From NCBI RefSeq assembly GCF_009193265.1, contig NZ_VZZZ01000002.1:245824-309823 (forward strand): a stretch of 64,000 nucleotides of DNA, given 5' to 3'. Position numbers and translations under genes: made by a program. The notes beneath the pieces were generated by a model. It was not told where the DNA came from and did not search any database. It saw nothing but the letters and a program-made list of their open reading frames with translations. Every line of letters begins with the position of its first letter. The first letter of the stretch is position 1. This document shows, piece after piece, positions 1-8,689 of this stretch. The stretch comes from Marinobacter changyiensis (GTDB lineage: Bacteria; Pseudomonadota; Gammaproteobacteria; Pseudomonadales; Oleiphilaceae).

Positions 1-435
1 CATCTGCGCCACTGCTCGCATCACGGTATCGGTGACAGGTTTGAGATTACCCTTGAAGTAGGGGGAGTCAATCCGGCTGTCCAGTAGCTGCAGTCGCCGT
101 AAATACACGGCTTTCTCTTCGCTGTCATATACCGGAGCACCTTCCAGTTTGAGGATGATATCCACCGGAATGCGGGTCATTAACGCATTCAGGGAAACCT
201 GACCTGTCAGGTCCAATACTGCTACATCCCGACCGTCTGGTCCGAGGGTTATGTCCGCATTGCTCAATGAAACTCCTAACGGGGACCCGGCCTGCATTTG
301 CTGACGATCAAAATCCTTGATGGCATTTTGTAAATGACCTTCCAGTTGACCCTCGCTGATGGAATAAGGCGACAATGAGGCGCAGCCACTGAAGAACAGT
401 ACGGCAAGCAAAGGCAGGATAAAAAGGCGTGTCAT
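1..435 (-). CDS. YceB-like (DUF1439) lipoprotein, partial
   Basis: The reading frame starts with ATG at 435 and is still open at the window edge, so the C-terminal part is missing (145 codons present). The N-terminus MTRLFILPLLAVLFFSGCAS is a lipoprotein signal with a lipobox (FSGC), so the mature protein should be lipid-anchored at the cell envelope. The following residues (SPYSISEGQLEGHLQ, then a VDIILKLEGAPVYDSEEKAVYL stretch, slightly shortened here in meaning) follow the pattern of E. coli YceB, a DUF1439 lipoprotein of poorly defined role. It is divergent from the HAD gene at 525. Family assignment is from remembered sequence pattern; function unknown. Confidence 0.75.
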   Translation of the reverse strand, partial: MTRLFILPLLAVLFFSGCASLSPYSISEGQLEGHLQNAIKDFDRQQMQAGSPLGVSLSNADITLGPDGRDVAVLDLTGQVSLNALMTRIPVDIILKLEGAPVYDSEEKAVYLRRLQLLDSRIDSPYFKGNLKPVTDTVMRAVAQM

Positions 436-524
436 TATCGGAACTCCGTATAAAGACCTGTATCCTGAGACACCGGCCCGATTAGGGCAAGTGTGTATTT
501 ATTAATGGCGGTACAGGAGCAGGC

Positions 525-1127
525 ATGCAAAAACTGACAGAGGCACTTGCCCGTACTTTTCGCGGGGTGGCATTTGATCTGGACGGAACACTGGTCAACT
601 CTGGACTGGATTTTACGGCTATCCGGCGCGATCTCGGGTTTCCAGCGACTGTTGGTGTGCTGGAGCATATGGCCACCCTCACGGATGAGCACCAGCGTGC
701 AAAAGCCCAAGAGGTGCTGCATCGTCATGAGATGGCGGGCGCCGATCGGGCGACCTGGATGCCTGGAGCGGAAAGCCTGCTGAAGGCATTAAATGACGCT
801 GGCGTGCCGATGGCGATTCTTACCCGCAATAGCCGTGCCGCAGTGCGGGCCACCTGCAAAACACTGGATATTCCGGTCGGGCGCATACTGACCCGGGAGG
901 ACTGTGCACCCAAGCCGAGCCCTGAGGGTTTGCTGAGGATAGCCCGGCATTTTGATTTGCCTGTTGAGCGGATGCTGTATGTGGGGGATTTTATCGATGA
1001 CCTTACCGCTGCACGCCGGGCAGGCATGGCGGGGTGTCTGTACCGGACAGAACGTAACCGGCGGCTGGCCCCGGAAGCGCGCTTCGTGATTGATCATTTC
1101 AAGGAGTTGAGGGTATTGCTCAAGTAA
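525..1127 (+). CDS. HAD-superfamily phosphatase (phosphoglycolate-phosphatase-like)
   Basis: A 200-residue HAD hydrolase. Motif I is DLDGTLV (residues 18-24) with the nucleophile Asp18 and general acid Asp20; motif II is the Thr of ILTRNS near residue 99; motif III is the Lys of CAPKPSP; motif IV is GDFIDD. An alpha-helical cap lies between motifs I and II, as in the Gph/PgmB group. It should be a soluble phosphomonoesterase of small phosphorylated metabolites; the substrate cannot be read from the sequence. The start is supported by AGGAG five bases before ATG. It is followed by a convergent CPXCG/aminotransferase pair. Confidence 0.85.
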   Translation: MQKLTEALARTFRGVAFDLDGTLVNSGLDFTAIRRDLGFPATVGVLEHMATLTDEHQRAKAQEVLHRHEMAGADRATWMPGAESLLKALNDAGVPMAILTRNSRAAVRATCKTLDIPVGRILTREDCAPKPSPEGLLRIARHFDLPVERMLYVGDFIDDLTAARRAGMAGCLYRTERNRRLAPEARFVIDHFKELRVLLK

Positions 1128-1144
1128 AATGGCGGGGTATGGGC

Positions 1145-1336
1145 TTATTCGTTCTCGGCAGTTGCGGTGATTCTCAGGTGCCGGTCTTCTTCAAACACCG
1201 CGTGAATCAGGATTGGCTGGCAACAGACTTGGCAATCCTCCACATATTCCTGATCTTCCGCTGATGGGTCGACGCTGATTTCCAGCGTCTCCCAGCAGTA
1301 AGGGCATTGAATAGTGGCGGATTCCAGGGCGGACAT
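1145..1336 (-). CDS. CPXCG-type cysteine-rich small protein
   Basis: A 63-residue protein with two CxxC-type pairs, IQCPYCWE near residues 10-14 and EDCQVCCQP near 35-39, matching the small CPXCG family of probable zinc-binding proteins found widely in gammaproteobacteria. It starts 4 bases after the stop of the upstream aminotransferase with no strong ribosome site of its own, so translational coupling is likely. A longer in-frame start further upstream would lie wholly inside the aminotransferase gene and is not credible. No function is known for the family. Confidence 0.8.
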   Translation of the reverse strand: MSALESATIQCPYCWETLEISVDPSAEDQEYVEDCQVCCQPILIHAVFEEDRHLRITATAENE

Positions 1337-1340
1337 GGCG

Positions 1341-2564
1341 TCAAAACTGCTGCTTTGCCATCCATGGGATGATTCTGTCGAACGCTTCCTCGATGGTTTC
1401 GCACGGCGCCGAGAAGCTGAATCGCAGGGCATTGGCGGTATGCTCGCCAAACGCATCCCCCGGTACCACGCACACGCCGGTCTCCTTAAGCATCCGCAGG
1501 GCAAGGTCCGAACCGTCCACATGCATCGGCAGGTTGGGGAACGAGAAAAATGCACCACCGGGTTGATAGCCGGTCAGATGAGGGGTCCGATTAATCAGCT
1601 CGACAATCTTGTCCCTGCGCTCCCGGTATATATTGACCATGTCGGTAATGCATTGCTGATCACCGGTCAGCGCCGCAACACCCGCATACTGTGAGGGAGT
1701 GTTGGCCACCGACGTGGTAAACATATGAAAGCGCCGCAGGGACTTGATGGTGGCCTGGCTGGAAATGACCCAGCCGACCCGCAAGCCTGCCATGCTGAAG
1801 GTCTTTGAGAAGCTGCTGATACACATGATGTTGTCGAGGTCGACACTACAGCGCAGCACACTGGCGTATTCGTCTTCGTCGAAAATCAGATGATCGTACA
1901 CTTCGTCACTGTAAATCTGGATACCGCGATAGGCGCACTCTTCAACAATGGTCTCAATGGTGCTTCGTGGATAAACGGCGCCAGTGGGGTTGTTGGGGGA
2001 GTTGAGGATTACCGCAAAGGTTCTCGCACCCATGGCCTTGATAACTTCATCAGGATCGAGCTGGTGATTGTCCTCAATCCGGGTCGGCACGTATTTGACT
2101 TCCCCGCCGTTCATCCGGATCAAAGGTGCATAGAGCAAAAATGATGGATCGGTCACGATGAACTGACGACCTGGTGCGGAGGTCGCCGCAATCGCCAGGT
2201 ACATGGCCTCTGTGGCCCCACTGGTGATCAGGATATTATCCCGGGTCAGTTTGCGGTCATAACGCTTGCTGTAGTAATCCCGCAGGGCAACCAACAGCTC
2301 CGGCAAGCCGGCATCCATGGTATATCCGGTCTGGCCAGCGTTGAGGGCATCAATGTAGGCATCGATGATGTGCTTGGGCGTTGGCAGGTCCGGCTGCCCG
2401 ATGGACAGGTGAATCACGTCCTTCATATTGGCAGCCAGGTTCACCATCCGCCGGATACCCGGTACCGGGATGGCCTGCATGGAAGGGTGCCAGCGAGCCT
2501 TTGTCTTGCGATATTTAACCTTGCGGGGCTCGGTCTGTCCGCTGGTTTTCGCGGCGTCTGGCAT
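1341..2564 (-). CDS. PLP-dependent aminotransferase, class I/II
   Basis: A 407-residue fold-type I aminotransferase. Visible landmarks are LSIGQPDLPTP near residue 55, TSGATEA (phosphate cup), NSPNNPTG near 190 (the Asn contacting the PLP ring), SDEVYDHL (Asp to the pyridine nitrogen), SFSKTFSMAGLRVGW with the Schiff-base Lys near residue 254, and the substrate-carboxylate Arg in LRFSFS. Two in-frame ATGs occur at 2570 and 2564; AGGAG abuts the first and is 6 bases from the second, so the second is chosen. The preferred amino acid is unknown; aspartate/alanine-type is typical of this length. Confidence 0.88.
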   Translation of the reverse strand: MPDAAKTSGQTEPRKVKYRKTKARWHPSMQAIPVPGIRRMVNLAANMKDVIHLSIGQPDLPTPKHIIDAYIDALNAGQTGYTMDAGLPELLVALRDYYSKRYDRKLTRDNILITSGATEAMYLAIAATSAPGRQFIVTDPSFLLYAPLIRMNGGEVKYVPTRIEDNHQLDPDEVIKAMGARTFAVILNSPNNPTGAVYPRSTIETIVEECAYRGIQIYSDEVYDHLIFDEDEYASVLRCSVDLDNIMCISSFSKTFSMAGLRVGWVISSQATIKSLRRFHMFTTSVANTPSQYAGVAALTGDQQCITDMVNIYRERRDKIVELINRTPHLTGYQPGGAFFSFPNLPMHVDGSDLALRMLKETGVCVVPGDAFGEHTANALRFSFSAPCETIEEAFDRIIPWMAKQQF

Positions 2565-2773
2565 ATGCATCTCCTGAAGGCTAGATAACGATAATCTACT
2601 AGCAGGTTAGTGCTTTAAGAGGGGGGCGACAAGGCCTGAATCACAGTGTTTTTCATTTTCATGTCAATTCGCTATTTATTGGCCAGAAACCGCATTTGAC
2701 CGCTGTGAGGCGAGGCACCAGACTAGAAGGATCCAGAGGTTGCGACCTCGCCCACGACCAGAGAGAGACCGCC

Positions 2774-3754
2774 ATGAATCGCCCGGATAAGCAGATCGTC
2801 GTCACTGTCCTGACTTCACCCGGTGAGCCGGAACCACCGGGTCTGGATGCGCTGCGGGCAAGAGCGGAGGTGCGTTTTGCATCGGATGAGCAAACCTTGC
2901 GGGCCACCTTGCCGGGTACTCACGTTTTGATGGTCACGGATTTTCGTACCGAAGCGTTGGTCGCCGCCTGGCCGACTGCGGACAAACTGGAGTGGATTCA
3001 TGCCACCAGTGCAGGGGTCGATGCGTTGATGTTCCCGGAGCTTATTGACGGGCCGGTGAAGGTAACCAATGCCCGGGGCATTTTTGATCGTACGATCGCT
3101 GAATACGTATTATGCACCATCCTGATGTTCGCCAAGGACTTCCCCCATTCCATCCGCCTGCAGCTTGAGCACCGTTGGCAGCACCGTGATACCGAGAGGG
3201 CAGAAGGTAAGCAGGTTTTGATTGTCGGTGCGGGGTCCATCGGGCGACAGATTGCGCGGCTGGTGAAGGCAGTAGGACTGATCCCCCACGGTATTGCCCG
3301 TACAGCCCGCAAGGAAGACCCGGACTTCGTGGCGGTTCATGGCAATGACCAACTCTATGAGCAGTTAGCTCATGCAGACTACGTGGTGATCGCCGCGCCA
3401 CTGACGCCCCAGACCGAGGGGCTGTTCGATGCCACCGCATTTGAAGCCATGAAAAATACCGCGCGGTTGATCAATATCGGGCGGGGTCCGGTAGTGAACA
3501 CTGACGACTTGCTGGACGCCCTCTACTACCGTGTGATTGCCGGGGCGGCGCTGGACGTCTTTGAAGAGGAGCCGTTGCCAGAGGATCATCCGCTCTGGGC
3601 CATGGAGAACGTCATTATGACAGCCCATATGTCCGGGGACTTTATCGGGTGGCGGCGTGCCCTGACGGATCAGTTTCTGGAGAATTTTGATCGCTGGCAC
3701 CGAGGCGAAGAGTTGTTCAACCCGGTCAACAAAGCGTTGGGCTACGCTGGATAA
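2774..3754 (+). CDS. D-2-hydroxyacid dehydrogenase
   Basis: A 326-residue NAD(P)-dependent enzyme of the D-isomer 2-hydroxyacid dehydrogenase family, which interconverts 2-oxoacids and D-2-hydroxyacids. The Rossmann signature VLIVGAGSIGRQIARL is at about 148-163. The catalytic triad is present: Arg in NIGRGPVVN (about 237), Glu in DVFEEEPLP (264-266) and His in MTAHMSGD (about 285). The start at 2774 has GAGAGAG upstream; an in-frame ATG at 2696 would add 26 atypical residues. It converges on a tartrate-dehydrogenase-like gene across a perfect hairpin. GhrA/glyoxylate-reductase-like activity is possible but unproven. Confidence 0.88.
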   Translation: MNRPDKQIVVTVLTSPGEPEPPGLDALRARAEVRFASDEQTLRATLPGTHVLMVTDFRTEALVAAWPTADKLEWIHATSAGVDALMFPELIDGPVKVTNARGIFDRTIAEYVLCTILMFAKDFPHSIRLQLEHRWQHRDTERAEGKQVLIVGAGSIGRQIARLVKAVGLIPHGIARTARKEDPDFVAVHGNDQLYEQLAHADYVVIAAPLTPQTEGLFDATAFEAMKNTARLINIGRGPVVNTDDLLDALYYRVIAGAALDVFEEEPLPEDHPLWAMENVIMTAHMSGDFIGWRRALTDQFLENFDRWHRGEELFNPVNKALGYAG

Positions 3755-3765
3755 ATTCGAGGACT

Positions 3766-3793
3766 GTTAAGGCCGCCCAAAGGCGGCCTTAAC
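3766..3793. terminator. Bidirectional hairpin between convergent genes
   Basis: A perfect 12-bp stem (GTTAAGGCCGCC / GGCGGCCTTAAC) with a CAAA loop sits between the stops of the converging dehydrogenase genes at 3754 and 3800. The stem ends in TTAA on both sides, so it can work as a two-way terminator, although long U-tracts are absent. Confidence 0.75.
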
Positions 3794-3799
3794 GGATCG

Positions 3800-4951
3800 T
3801 CACTTCAGCCGGGCAATAATGGCATCGCCAATCGCGCGGGTGTCCCTTCGGGTGGAGCCGTTCTCTGCCAGGTCAGCCGCTACCGCATCAAACAGAACCT
3901 GTCCCGCTGTTTTCAGTTTGTCATCGCTGCGACCAAGCCAATCCAGCATGCGGGCGGTGGTGAACAACATGGCGGTAGGGTCGGCCAGCCCCTGGCCAGC
4001 GATGTCCGGGGCGCTGCCGTGGGTTGGCTCAAACATGGAGGGCATGTCGGGGTTGTCCGGGTTGAGGTTGCACGAAGGTGCCACCCCCATGCCACCGGAA
4101 AGTACAGCTGCCAGATCGGTCAGGATATCGCCCTGAAGGTTACTGGCCACCACAACGTCAAAATGCCACGGGCACTGAACGAACTTCATGCAGGCGGCGT
4201 CGACCAGTTCATGGTGGGTGGCCACGTCGGGATATTCTTTTGCAATTTCGGCGAAGGCTTCGGAATACATATCACCCCAGTAGCGTAATGCATTGCGTTT
4301 GGTCACGATGCAAACCTGGCTTTCGCAGGTTTTGCCCCCCAGGATCGAAAACGAGCGTTGCTTGCCTTCAGCCGCCCTCGTTTCTGCGCGCTTGCGGGCC
4401 TGCTCGAAACCGTACCGGATAATCCGGTCCGTGGCGCGGCGGGTAAACACCTCCATCTGGGTTGCGACTTCCTCGGCGGTCCCTTGCCGCAAGCGGCCAC
4501 CCTGGCCGACATATTCGCCTTCACTGTTTTCCCGTATGACCAGCATGTCGATGTCTTTGGCACGTTCATCCGCCAGAAACTGCCGTGCACCCGGCAGCAG
4601 CCGTGCAGGCCGTTCGCACACCCATTGGTCAAAGCCCTTACGCATTTGCAGTAGCGGCGCGAGTGAGACGCTGTCCGATAACAGGTAGCGGTCGGGGTCA
4701 TCCATAGGGCCGGGATCGCCCAACGCACCCAGCAGAATTGCGTCAAAAGCCCGGAGCTGTTGCAGCGCATCGTCAGGCATCACTTCGCCATGTTGCTGAT
4801 GCCAGGCGTGAGAGGGCCAGGGAAAGCGGGTCCACTCCAACGCGAGACCGTGTCGTTCACGCAGAGCCTCAAGGCAGCGAATAGACTCGGCAACAACTTC
4901 GGGACCTATGCCGTCACCGGGGGTCACTGCGATTCGGGTAGTCTCGGACAT
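3800..4951 (-). CDS. Tartrate/D-malate-type dehydrogenase (IPMDH family)
   Basis: A 383-residue member of the isocitrate/isopropylmalate dehydrogenase family. The N-terminus IAVTPGDGIGPEVV, the VIRENSEGEYVGQGG stretch, the ASNLQGDILTDLAA metal-site segment and EPTHGSAPDIAGQG near the NAD site are all present. The RENSEGEYVGQGG form, rather than the LeuB form, is typical of tartrate dehydrogenase/decarboxylase (TtuC) and D-malate dehydrogenase (DmlA), so an oxidative decarboxylation of a hydroxydicarboxylate is the likely reaction. AGGAGG precedes ATG by 9 bases. There is no leuC/leuD nearby, which argues against leucine synthesis. Confidence 0.85.
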   Translation of the reverse strand: MSETTRIAVTPGDGIGPEVVAESIRCLEALRERHGLALEWTRFPWPSHAWHQQHGEVMPDDALQQLRAFDAILLGALGDPGPMDDPDRYLLSDSVSLAPLLQMRKGFDQWVCERPARLLPGARQFLADERAKDIDMLVIRENSEGEYVGQGGRLRQGTAEEVATQMEVFTRRATDRIIRYGFEQARKRAETRAAEGKQRSFSILGGKTCESQVCIVTKRNALRYWGDMYSEAFAEIAKEYPDVATHHELVDAACMKFVQCPWHFDVVVASNLQGDILTDLAAVLSGGMGVAPSCNLNPDNPDMPSMFEPTHGSAPDIAGQGLADPTAMLFTTARMLDWLGRSDDKLKTAGQVLFDAVAADLAENGSTRRDTRAIGDAIIARLK

Positions 4952-5018
4952 GGAACGCGCCTCCTGAGTAGAATGAGTATGCTCACAGATTGTCGGATTA
5001 CCTTTCTACACGCAAGTC

Positions 5019-5038
5019 GTTAGCGTCGTTACGCTAAC
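5019..5038. promoter_or_regulatory. Palindrome in divergent intergenic region
   Basis: GTTAGCGT-cgtt-ACGCTAAC is a perfect 8-bp inverted repeat about 70 bases before the tartrate-dehydrogenase-like gene and 120 bases before the EAL gene. The arms and spacing suit a dimeric repressor or activator, but no regulator gene is adjacent. Confidence 0.4.
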
Positions 5039-5161
5039 AGTGTTTCATTACCAAATCTGGCTATATAGACTAAAAGAAAGTGCAAACCAGTGTTCATGGG
5101 AGCGCTGCCATGATGGTATCGTGTCGGCGGTCGTCCTTGTGGTTTTGGAGATTCAGTTTCA

Positions 5162-5938
5162 GTGAGTAAATTTGAAAAAATACTTGATGAAAGCCACTGT
5201 GAGCAATGTTCCTGTGGCGAAGGTCTGGATTTCCAGTTCAGTTTCGCGTTCCAGCCTATTGTCGATGTGTCAGATCAGTCCGTTTACGCCTATGAGGCCC
5301 TGGTGCGTGGCCTGGGTGGAGAAAGTGCCTGGAGCATTCTGTCCCGGGTCACATCGGAGAATCGCTATTCCTTTGACCAGATATGCCGGGTAAAGGCAGT
5401 CAAGCTGGCCTCCAGACTGGGTATGAAGTCCCGTCTGAGTATTAACTTCATGCCCAATGCGGTATATAAGGCGGAGTACTGTATCCGTACGACACTCGCA
5501 GCCGCCAAAACCTATAACTTTGACACCAGCAAGATAATCTTTGAGTTTCTGGAAGCGGAGGATCTGCAGTCGTCCACTGACCATATCGTCTCTATTCTCA
5601 AGGCTTACCGTGAGATGGGGTTTCAGACCTCGATCGATGATTTCGGCGCCGGCTACTCGCGCCTCAATATTATGGTTGCCTGCCCTCCGGATTTTCTGAA
5701 ACTGGATATGGCCCTGGTTCGTAACGTCCATGCCGAACCCAACAAGCAGGCGGTGGTGAACGGTGTCATAACCATGATGAATGAATTGGGTGGTCGTATT
5801 GTTGCCGAAGGCGTGGAGACAGAGGAAGAGTATCGTTGGCTGAGATCCCGGGGTATTACCCTTTATCAGGGCTATCTGTTTGCACGGCCTGGTTTTGAGA
5901 CCTTGCCTGAGCCCTGGTTTCCGGAGTATCCGGTCTGA
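5162..5938 (+). CDS. EAL-domain c-di-GMP phosphodiesterase
   Basis: A 258-residue protein that is almost only an EAL domain. The catalytic set looks complete: YEALVRG (Glu45), the Asn of SINFMPNA, the Glu of FEFLE, IDDFGAGYS with both Asp residues, the Lys of DFLKLD, EGVETEEE and the final Gln of QGYLFARP. It should hydrolyse c-di-GMP to pGpG. The N-terminus carries a small Cys cluster (Cys13, Cys16, Cys18) ahead of the domain, possibly metal- or redox-sensing (inference). The start codon is GTG with GGAG 11 bases upstream. There is no transmembrane segment or linked sensor, so it is probably cytosolic. Confidence 0.9.
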   Translation: MSKFEKILDESHCEQCSCGEGLDFQFSFAFQPIVDVSDQSVYAYEALVRGLGGESAWSILSRVTSENRYSFDQICRVKAVKLASRLGMKSRLSINFMPNAVYKAEYCIRTTLAAAKTYNFDTSKIIFEFLEAEDLQSSTDHIVSILKAYREMGFQTSIDDFGAGYSRLNIMVACPPDFLKLDMALVRNVHAEPNKQAVVNGVITMMNELGGRIVAEGVETEEEYRWLRSRGITLYQGYLFARPGFETLPEPWFPEYPV

Positions 5939-5971
5939 ACCCCCCGTTTGCAGGTCGGGAGTAAGTATTCC

Positions 5972-6328
5972 GTGTTCTATCGTATAGTCACATTGGCAGG
6001 TGGCATAGTACTGGTCGCCCTGCTGTTTTCGTTGATATGGCTGTTCTGCCGCAAGTTCCTGGCGCACCACGGCGTGGCTGAGGATCTTTCCGATCGTGCC
6101 ATGGTGCTGGCCACCTGGACTTTTGCCGGGGTGAGTCTGGGGTTGGTGTTTGCCGTGGTGGGCGCCTTTATTCTGGGCCCCTGGGCATTTTACCGAACCT
6201 TGCGATCCCAGGGTGTGGCGGTTTCGGATGGCGCGGCTATCTGGTGGGGGTTTGGTATTGTCAGCAGTGCCCTTGCCATTACCGTCACTGCTTTCGCAGC
6301 ATTTCTTTTTGCCGTAGGCGCCATCTGA
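5972..6328 (+). CDS. Small hydrophobic membrane protein, unknown
   Basis: A frame of about 118 residues with three predicted membrane spans: the FYRIVTLAGGIVLVALLFSL segment at the start, one near residues 45-70 and one near the C-terminus. The start is uncertain: GTG at 5972 has GGAG about 11 bases upstream, while a TTG at 5948 would add 8 residues. It begins 33 bases after the EAL gene on the same strand, so it is probably cotranscribed with it. I do not recognise the family. Confidence 0.6.
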   Translation: MFYRIVTLAGGIVLVALLFSLIWLFCRKFLAHHGVAEDLSDRAMVLATWTFAGVSLGLVFAVVGAFILGPWAFYRTLRSQGVAVSDGAAIWWGFGIVSSALAITVTAFAAFLFAVGAI

Positions 6329-6382
6329 CGTTAATCGGCTTCGATTTCACGGAGCCTCCTGCTGTTCCCCCACCACGCTTTA

Positions 6383-7288
6383 TCAGTAGTCACCTGCCAC
6401 CGCGTGCAACTGGTCCCGGAACCAGATCAAGGCCGGTTCTTTCTCGTACGGCTTGTGCCAATACAAGTGAACGTCGATACCCGGCAACTCAACTGGCGGG
6501 GTCATGATATCTACCCGGGCATGCTTCGAAATTATCCGGGCATAGGTTTCTGGCATGGTGAGCAGCAGGTTGGTGTTCTCCACCACGCGACAGGCAGCAT
6601 AATAATGCTGGCAACGTAGACGAATCTTGCGTTGTACCCCCAGCCGCGACAATTCGAAATCCTCAATACCCGGTCCGTCGGCCCTTGATGACACCAGAAC
6701 ATGCTGGGCCTGGAGGTACTCTGTCATGGAGAGTGCACGTGGCTCGTCACTGGGTGCAGCTGCTCTGGCAATCACCACCAGCCTGTCCTTGCGAAGCAGT
6801 TCATGGGAGGTCTGATTGCTGATCGGCAGCAATACGTCTACAGCGAAATCAAGTTTGCCAGCGGCCAGCATCGTTTCCATATCGCGCCGGGCAATCCGCT
6901 GGCTGACAATCTCTATATCCGGATAACTGTCCAGTCGGGGCATCAATTGCGGCAGGAAAGTGGATTCCAGAATGTCCCGCAACGCCAGGGAGTAGGTTTT
7001 CCGCTGGTTGGCGGGGTCGAAAGCGTGGAACTGGTTGACCGCACTCTGGATCTGGGTCAGGCCCGGCCGCATGGATTCCGCAAACCGGCGGGCCAGGGGT
7101 GTGGGGACCATCTGATTGCCCTGGCGGGTAAACAGAGGGTCATCAAAATGCTCCCGCAATCGGGCGAGGGAGTGGCTCACCGCAGGCTGTGTAAGGTGCA
7201 GCGAGTGGGCGGCCCGAGTCAGGCTCCCCTCCCGGAATATCGTGTCAAATACGTGCAACAGGTTGAGATCAAGACGGTTCAGCGCCAT
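6383..7288 (-). CDS. LysR-family transcriptional regulator
   Basis: A 301-residue LysR regulator. The N-terminal winged helix (LDLNLLHVFDTIFREGSLTRAAHSLHLTQPAVSHSLARLREHF) matches the family consensus, followed by an effector domain resembling the NahR/DntR/LinR group. It is divergent from the acyl-CoA dehydrogenase at 7415, the usual arrangement for LysR control of a neighbouring catabolic operon, so it probably controls the cluster 7415-11660 in response to a pathway acid or its CoA ester (inference). Confidence 0.88.
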   Translation of the reverse strand: MALNRLDLNLLHVFDTIFREGSLTRAAHSLHLTQPAVSHSLARLREHFDDPLFTRQGNQMVPTPLARRFAESMRPGLTQIQSAVNQFHAFDPANQRKTYSLALRDILESTFLPQLMPRLDSYPDIEIVSQRIARRDMETMLAAGKLDFAVDVLLPISNQTSHELLRKDRLVVIARAAAPSDEPRALSMTEYLQAQHVLVSSRADGPGIEDFELSRLGVQRKIRLRCQHYYAACRVVENTNLLLTMPETYARIISKHARVDIMTPPVELPGIDVHLYWHKPYEKEPALIWFRDQLHAVAGDY

Positions 7289-7414
7289 AGTCGAGCTCGC
7301 TCGAGAATAAGTAGGCCTAATGATAAACGATAAGAATAATTCAGTCGCGTAATAGTAAGTCGGTCTTTAGACTGGAATTCACTATCGGAATCACAACCGC
7401 CGGGGACAACTGTC
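7289..7414. promoter_or_regulatory. Divergent control region, LysR / acyl-CoA dehydrogenase
   Basis: The 126 bases between the divergent starts are AT-rich compared with the flanking genes and hold related motifs (GATAAACGATAAGAATAA). This is where LysR-type operators and both promoters are expected; I cannot assign exact boxes with confidence. Confidence 0.4.
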
Positions 7415-8626
7415 ATGGATTTTACCATCTCTGAGAAAGGCCAGGATTACCTCCAACGCGTGAAGGTATTCATGAAAGACGAGATTCTCCCGGTCGAGAA
7501 AGCCTATTACACGGAATTGGCCGCCCTGGAAAACCGCTGGGTAGTGCTGCCTGTCATTCGGGAGCTCAAGGAAAAAGCCCGGGCCCAGGGCCTGTGGAAC
7601 ATGTTTTTCCCGGATGAAAAGCATGGCTGTGGATTGCTGAATTCGGACTATGCACTGATTGCGGAAGAAACCGGACGCAGTTTTATTGCCCCGGAAATAT
7701 TTAATTGTAATGCTCCGGACACGGGCAACATGGAAGTGCTGATTCACTATGGTTCGGACGCGCAGAAGGCGGCATGGCTGCCACGTCTGATGAGCGGTGA
7801 AGTTCGCTCTGCCTTTTGCATGACAGAGCCGGATGTAGCTTCCTCGGACGCCACCAATATGCAGGCAACCGCCATCGTGGAAGGCGATGACGTCGTGTTG
7901 AATGGTCGCAAGTGGTGGAGCACGGGTATTGGTCATCCGGATTGCAAGGTGGCGATTTTCATGGGGCTCTCCGACCCGGATGCTCACAAGCATCGTCAGC
8001 ATTCCATGGTTCTGGTGCCGCTGGATACCCCGGGTATCAAAGTCGAGCGCATGCTACCGGTGTTCGGCGCCTACGATGAGCCCTACGGCCACGGTGTGGT
8101 GTCCTTCGAGAACGTGCGCCTGCCCAGGAGTGCGATCATCGCCGGGCCTGGCCGCGGTTTTGAAATTGCCCAGGGCCGCTTGGGGCCGGGACGGGTACAT
8201 CATTGCATGCGAGCCATTGGTGCGGCGGAGCGTACCCTTGAGTTGCTGATCAAGCGCGCTACCAGTCGTGAGGCGTTCGGCCGCCCGATCGCTAAACTGG
8301 GGGGTAGCCCGGACGTCATTGCCAATGCCCGGATGGCGATTGAACAGGGCCGCCTGCTGACGTTGAAGTGTGCATGGGCCCTGGATACCAAAGGTATCGT
8401 CGGTGCTTTGCAGGAAGTGTCGATGATCAAGGCGGTTATTCCGAAGATGCTTCAGCAAATTGTGGACGATGCGATTCAGATCCACGGTGGTGCCGGTGTC
8501 AGCGACGATGATTTCCCACTGACGCAACTGTTCGCTTATGCTCGGGTTCTCCGCTTGGCTGATGGCCCGGATGAGGTTCACCGTGCGATGGTTGCTCGGC
8601 TTGAGCTGGCTAAATACCGGAGCTGA
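7415..8626 (+). CDS. Acyl-CoA dehydrogenase, ACAD10/11 (LvaC) type
   Basis: A 403-residue FAD-dependent acyl-CoA dehydrogenase. Family landmarks: FCMTEPDVASSDATNM (FAD/substrate loop), NGRKWWSTG, the GRGFEIAQGRLGPGRVHHCMR helix, IQIHGGAGVSDD and the terminal LADGPDEVHRAMVARLEL carrying the active-site Glu. The HGCGLLNSDYALIAEETGRS and LADGPDEVH forms are typical of the ACAD10/11 branch, whose bacterial members act with an APH-like kinase on hydroxylated acyl-CoAs (for example LvaC in levulinate catabolism). An APH-like kinase lies two genes downstream. Chain length and position of the substrate hydroxyl are unknown. Confidence 0.88.
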   Translation: MDFTISEKGQDYLQRVKVFMKDEILPVEKAYYTELAALENRWVVLPVIRELKEKARAQGLWNMFFPDEKHGCGLLNSDYALIAEETGRSFIAPEIFNCNAPDTGNMEVLIHYGSDAQKAAWLPRLMSGEVRSAFCMTEPDVASSDATNMQATAIVEGDDVVLNGRKWWSTGIGHPDCKVAIFMGLSDPDAHKHRQHSMVLVPLDTPGIKVERMLPVFGAYDEPYGHGVVSFENVRLPRSAIIAGPGRGFEIAQGRLGPGRVHHCMRAIGAAERTLELLIKRATSREAFGRPIAKLGGSPDVIANARMAIEQGRLLTLKCAWALDTKGIVGALQEVSMIKAVIPKMLQQIVDDAIQIHGGAGVSDDDFPLTQLFAYARVLRLADGPDEVHRAMVARLELAKYRS

Positions 8627-8645
8627 GGCTTGGGTGCCAGGGATC

Positions 8646-8671
8646 CTTAATGCGTGGTCTTAATGCGTGGC
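8646..8671. repeat. 13-bp tandem duplication
   Basis: Two adjacent copies of CTTAATGCGTGG(T/C), 12 of 13 bases identical, followed by a run of six T. They lie 20 bases after the acyl-CoA dehydrogenase stop. Confidence 0.7.
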
Positions 8672-8689
8672 TTTTTTGATGTGGTGCAC

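Noticed and set aside
1350..1370. CCATCCATGG inside the aminotransferase gene, like the repeat core
   Set aside because: Only ten bases match and the flanks have no inverted arms, so it is chance.
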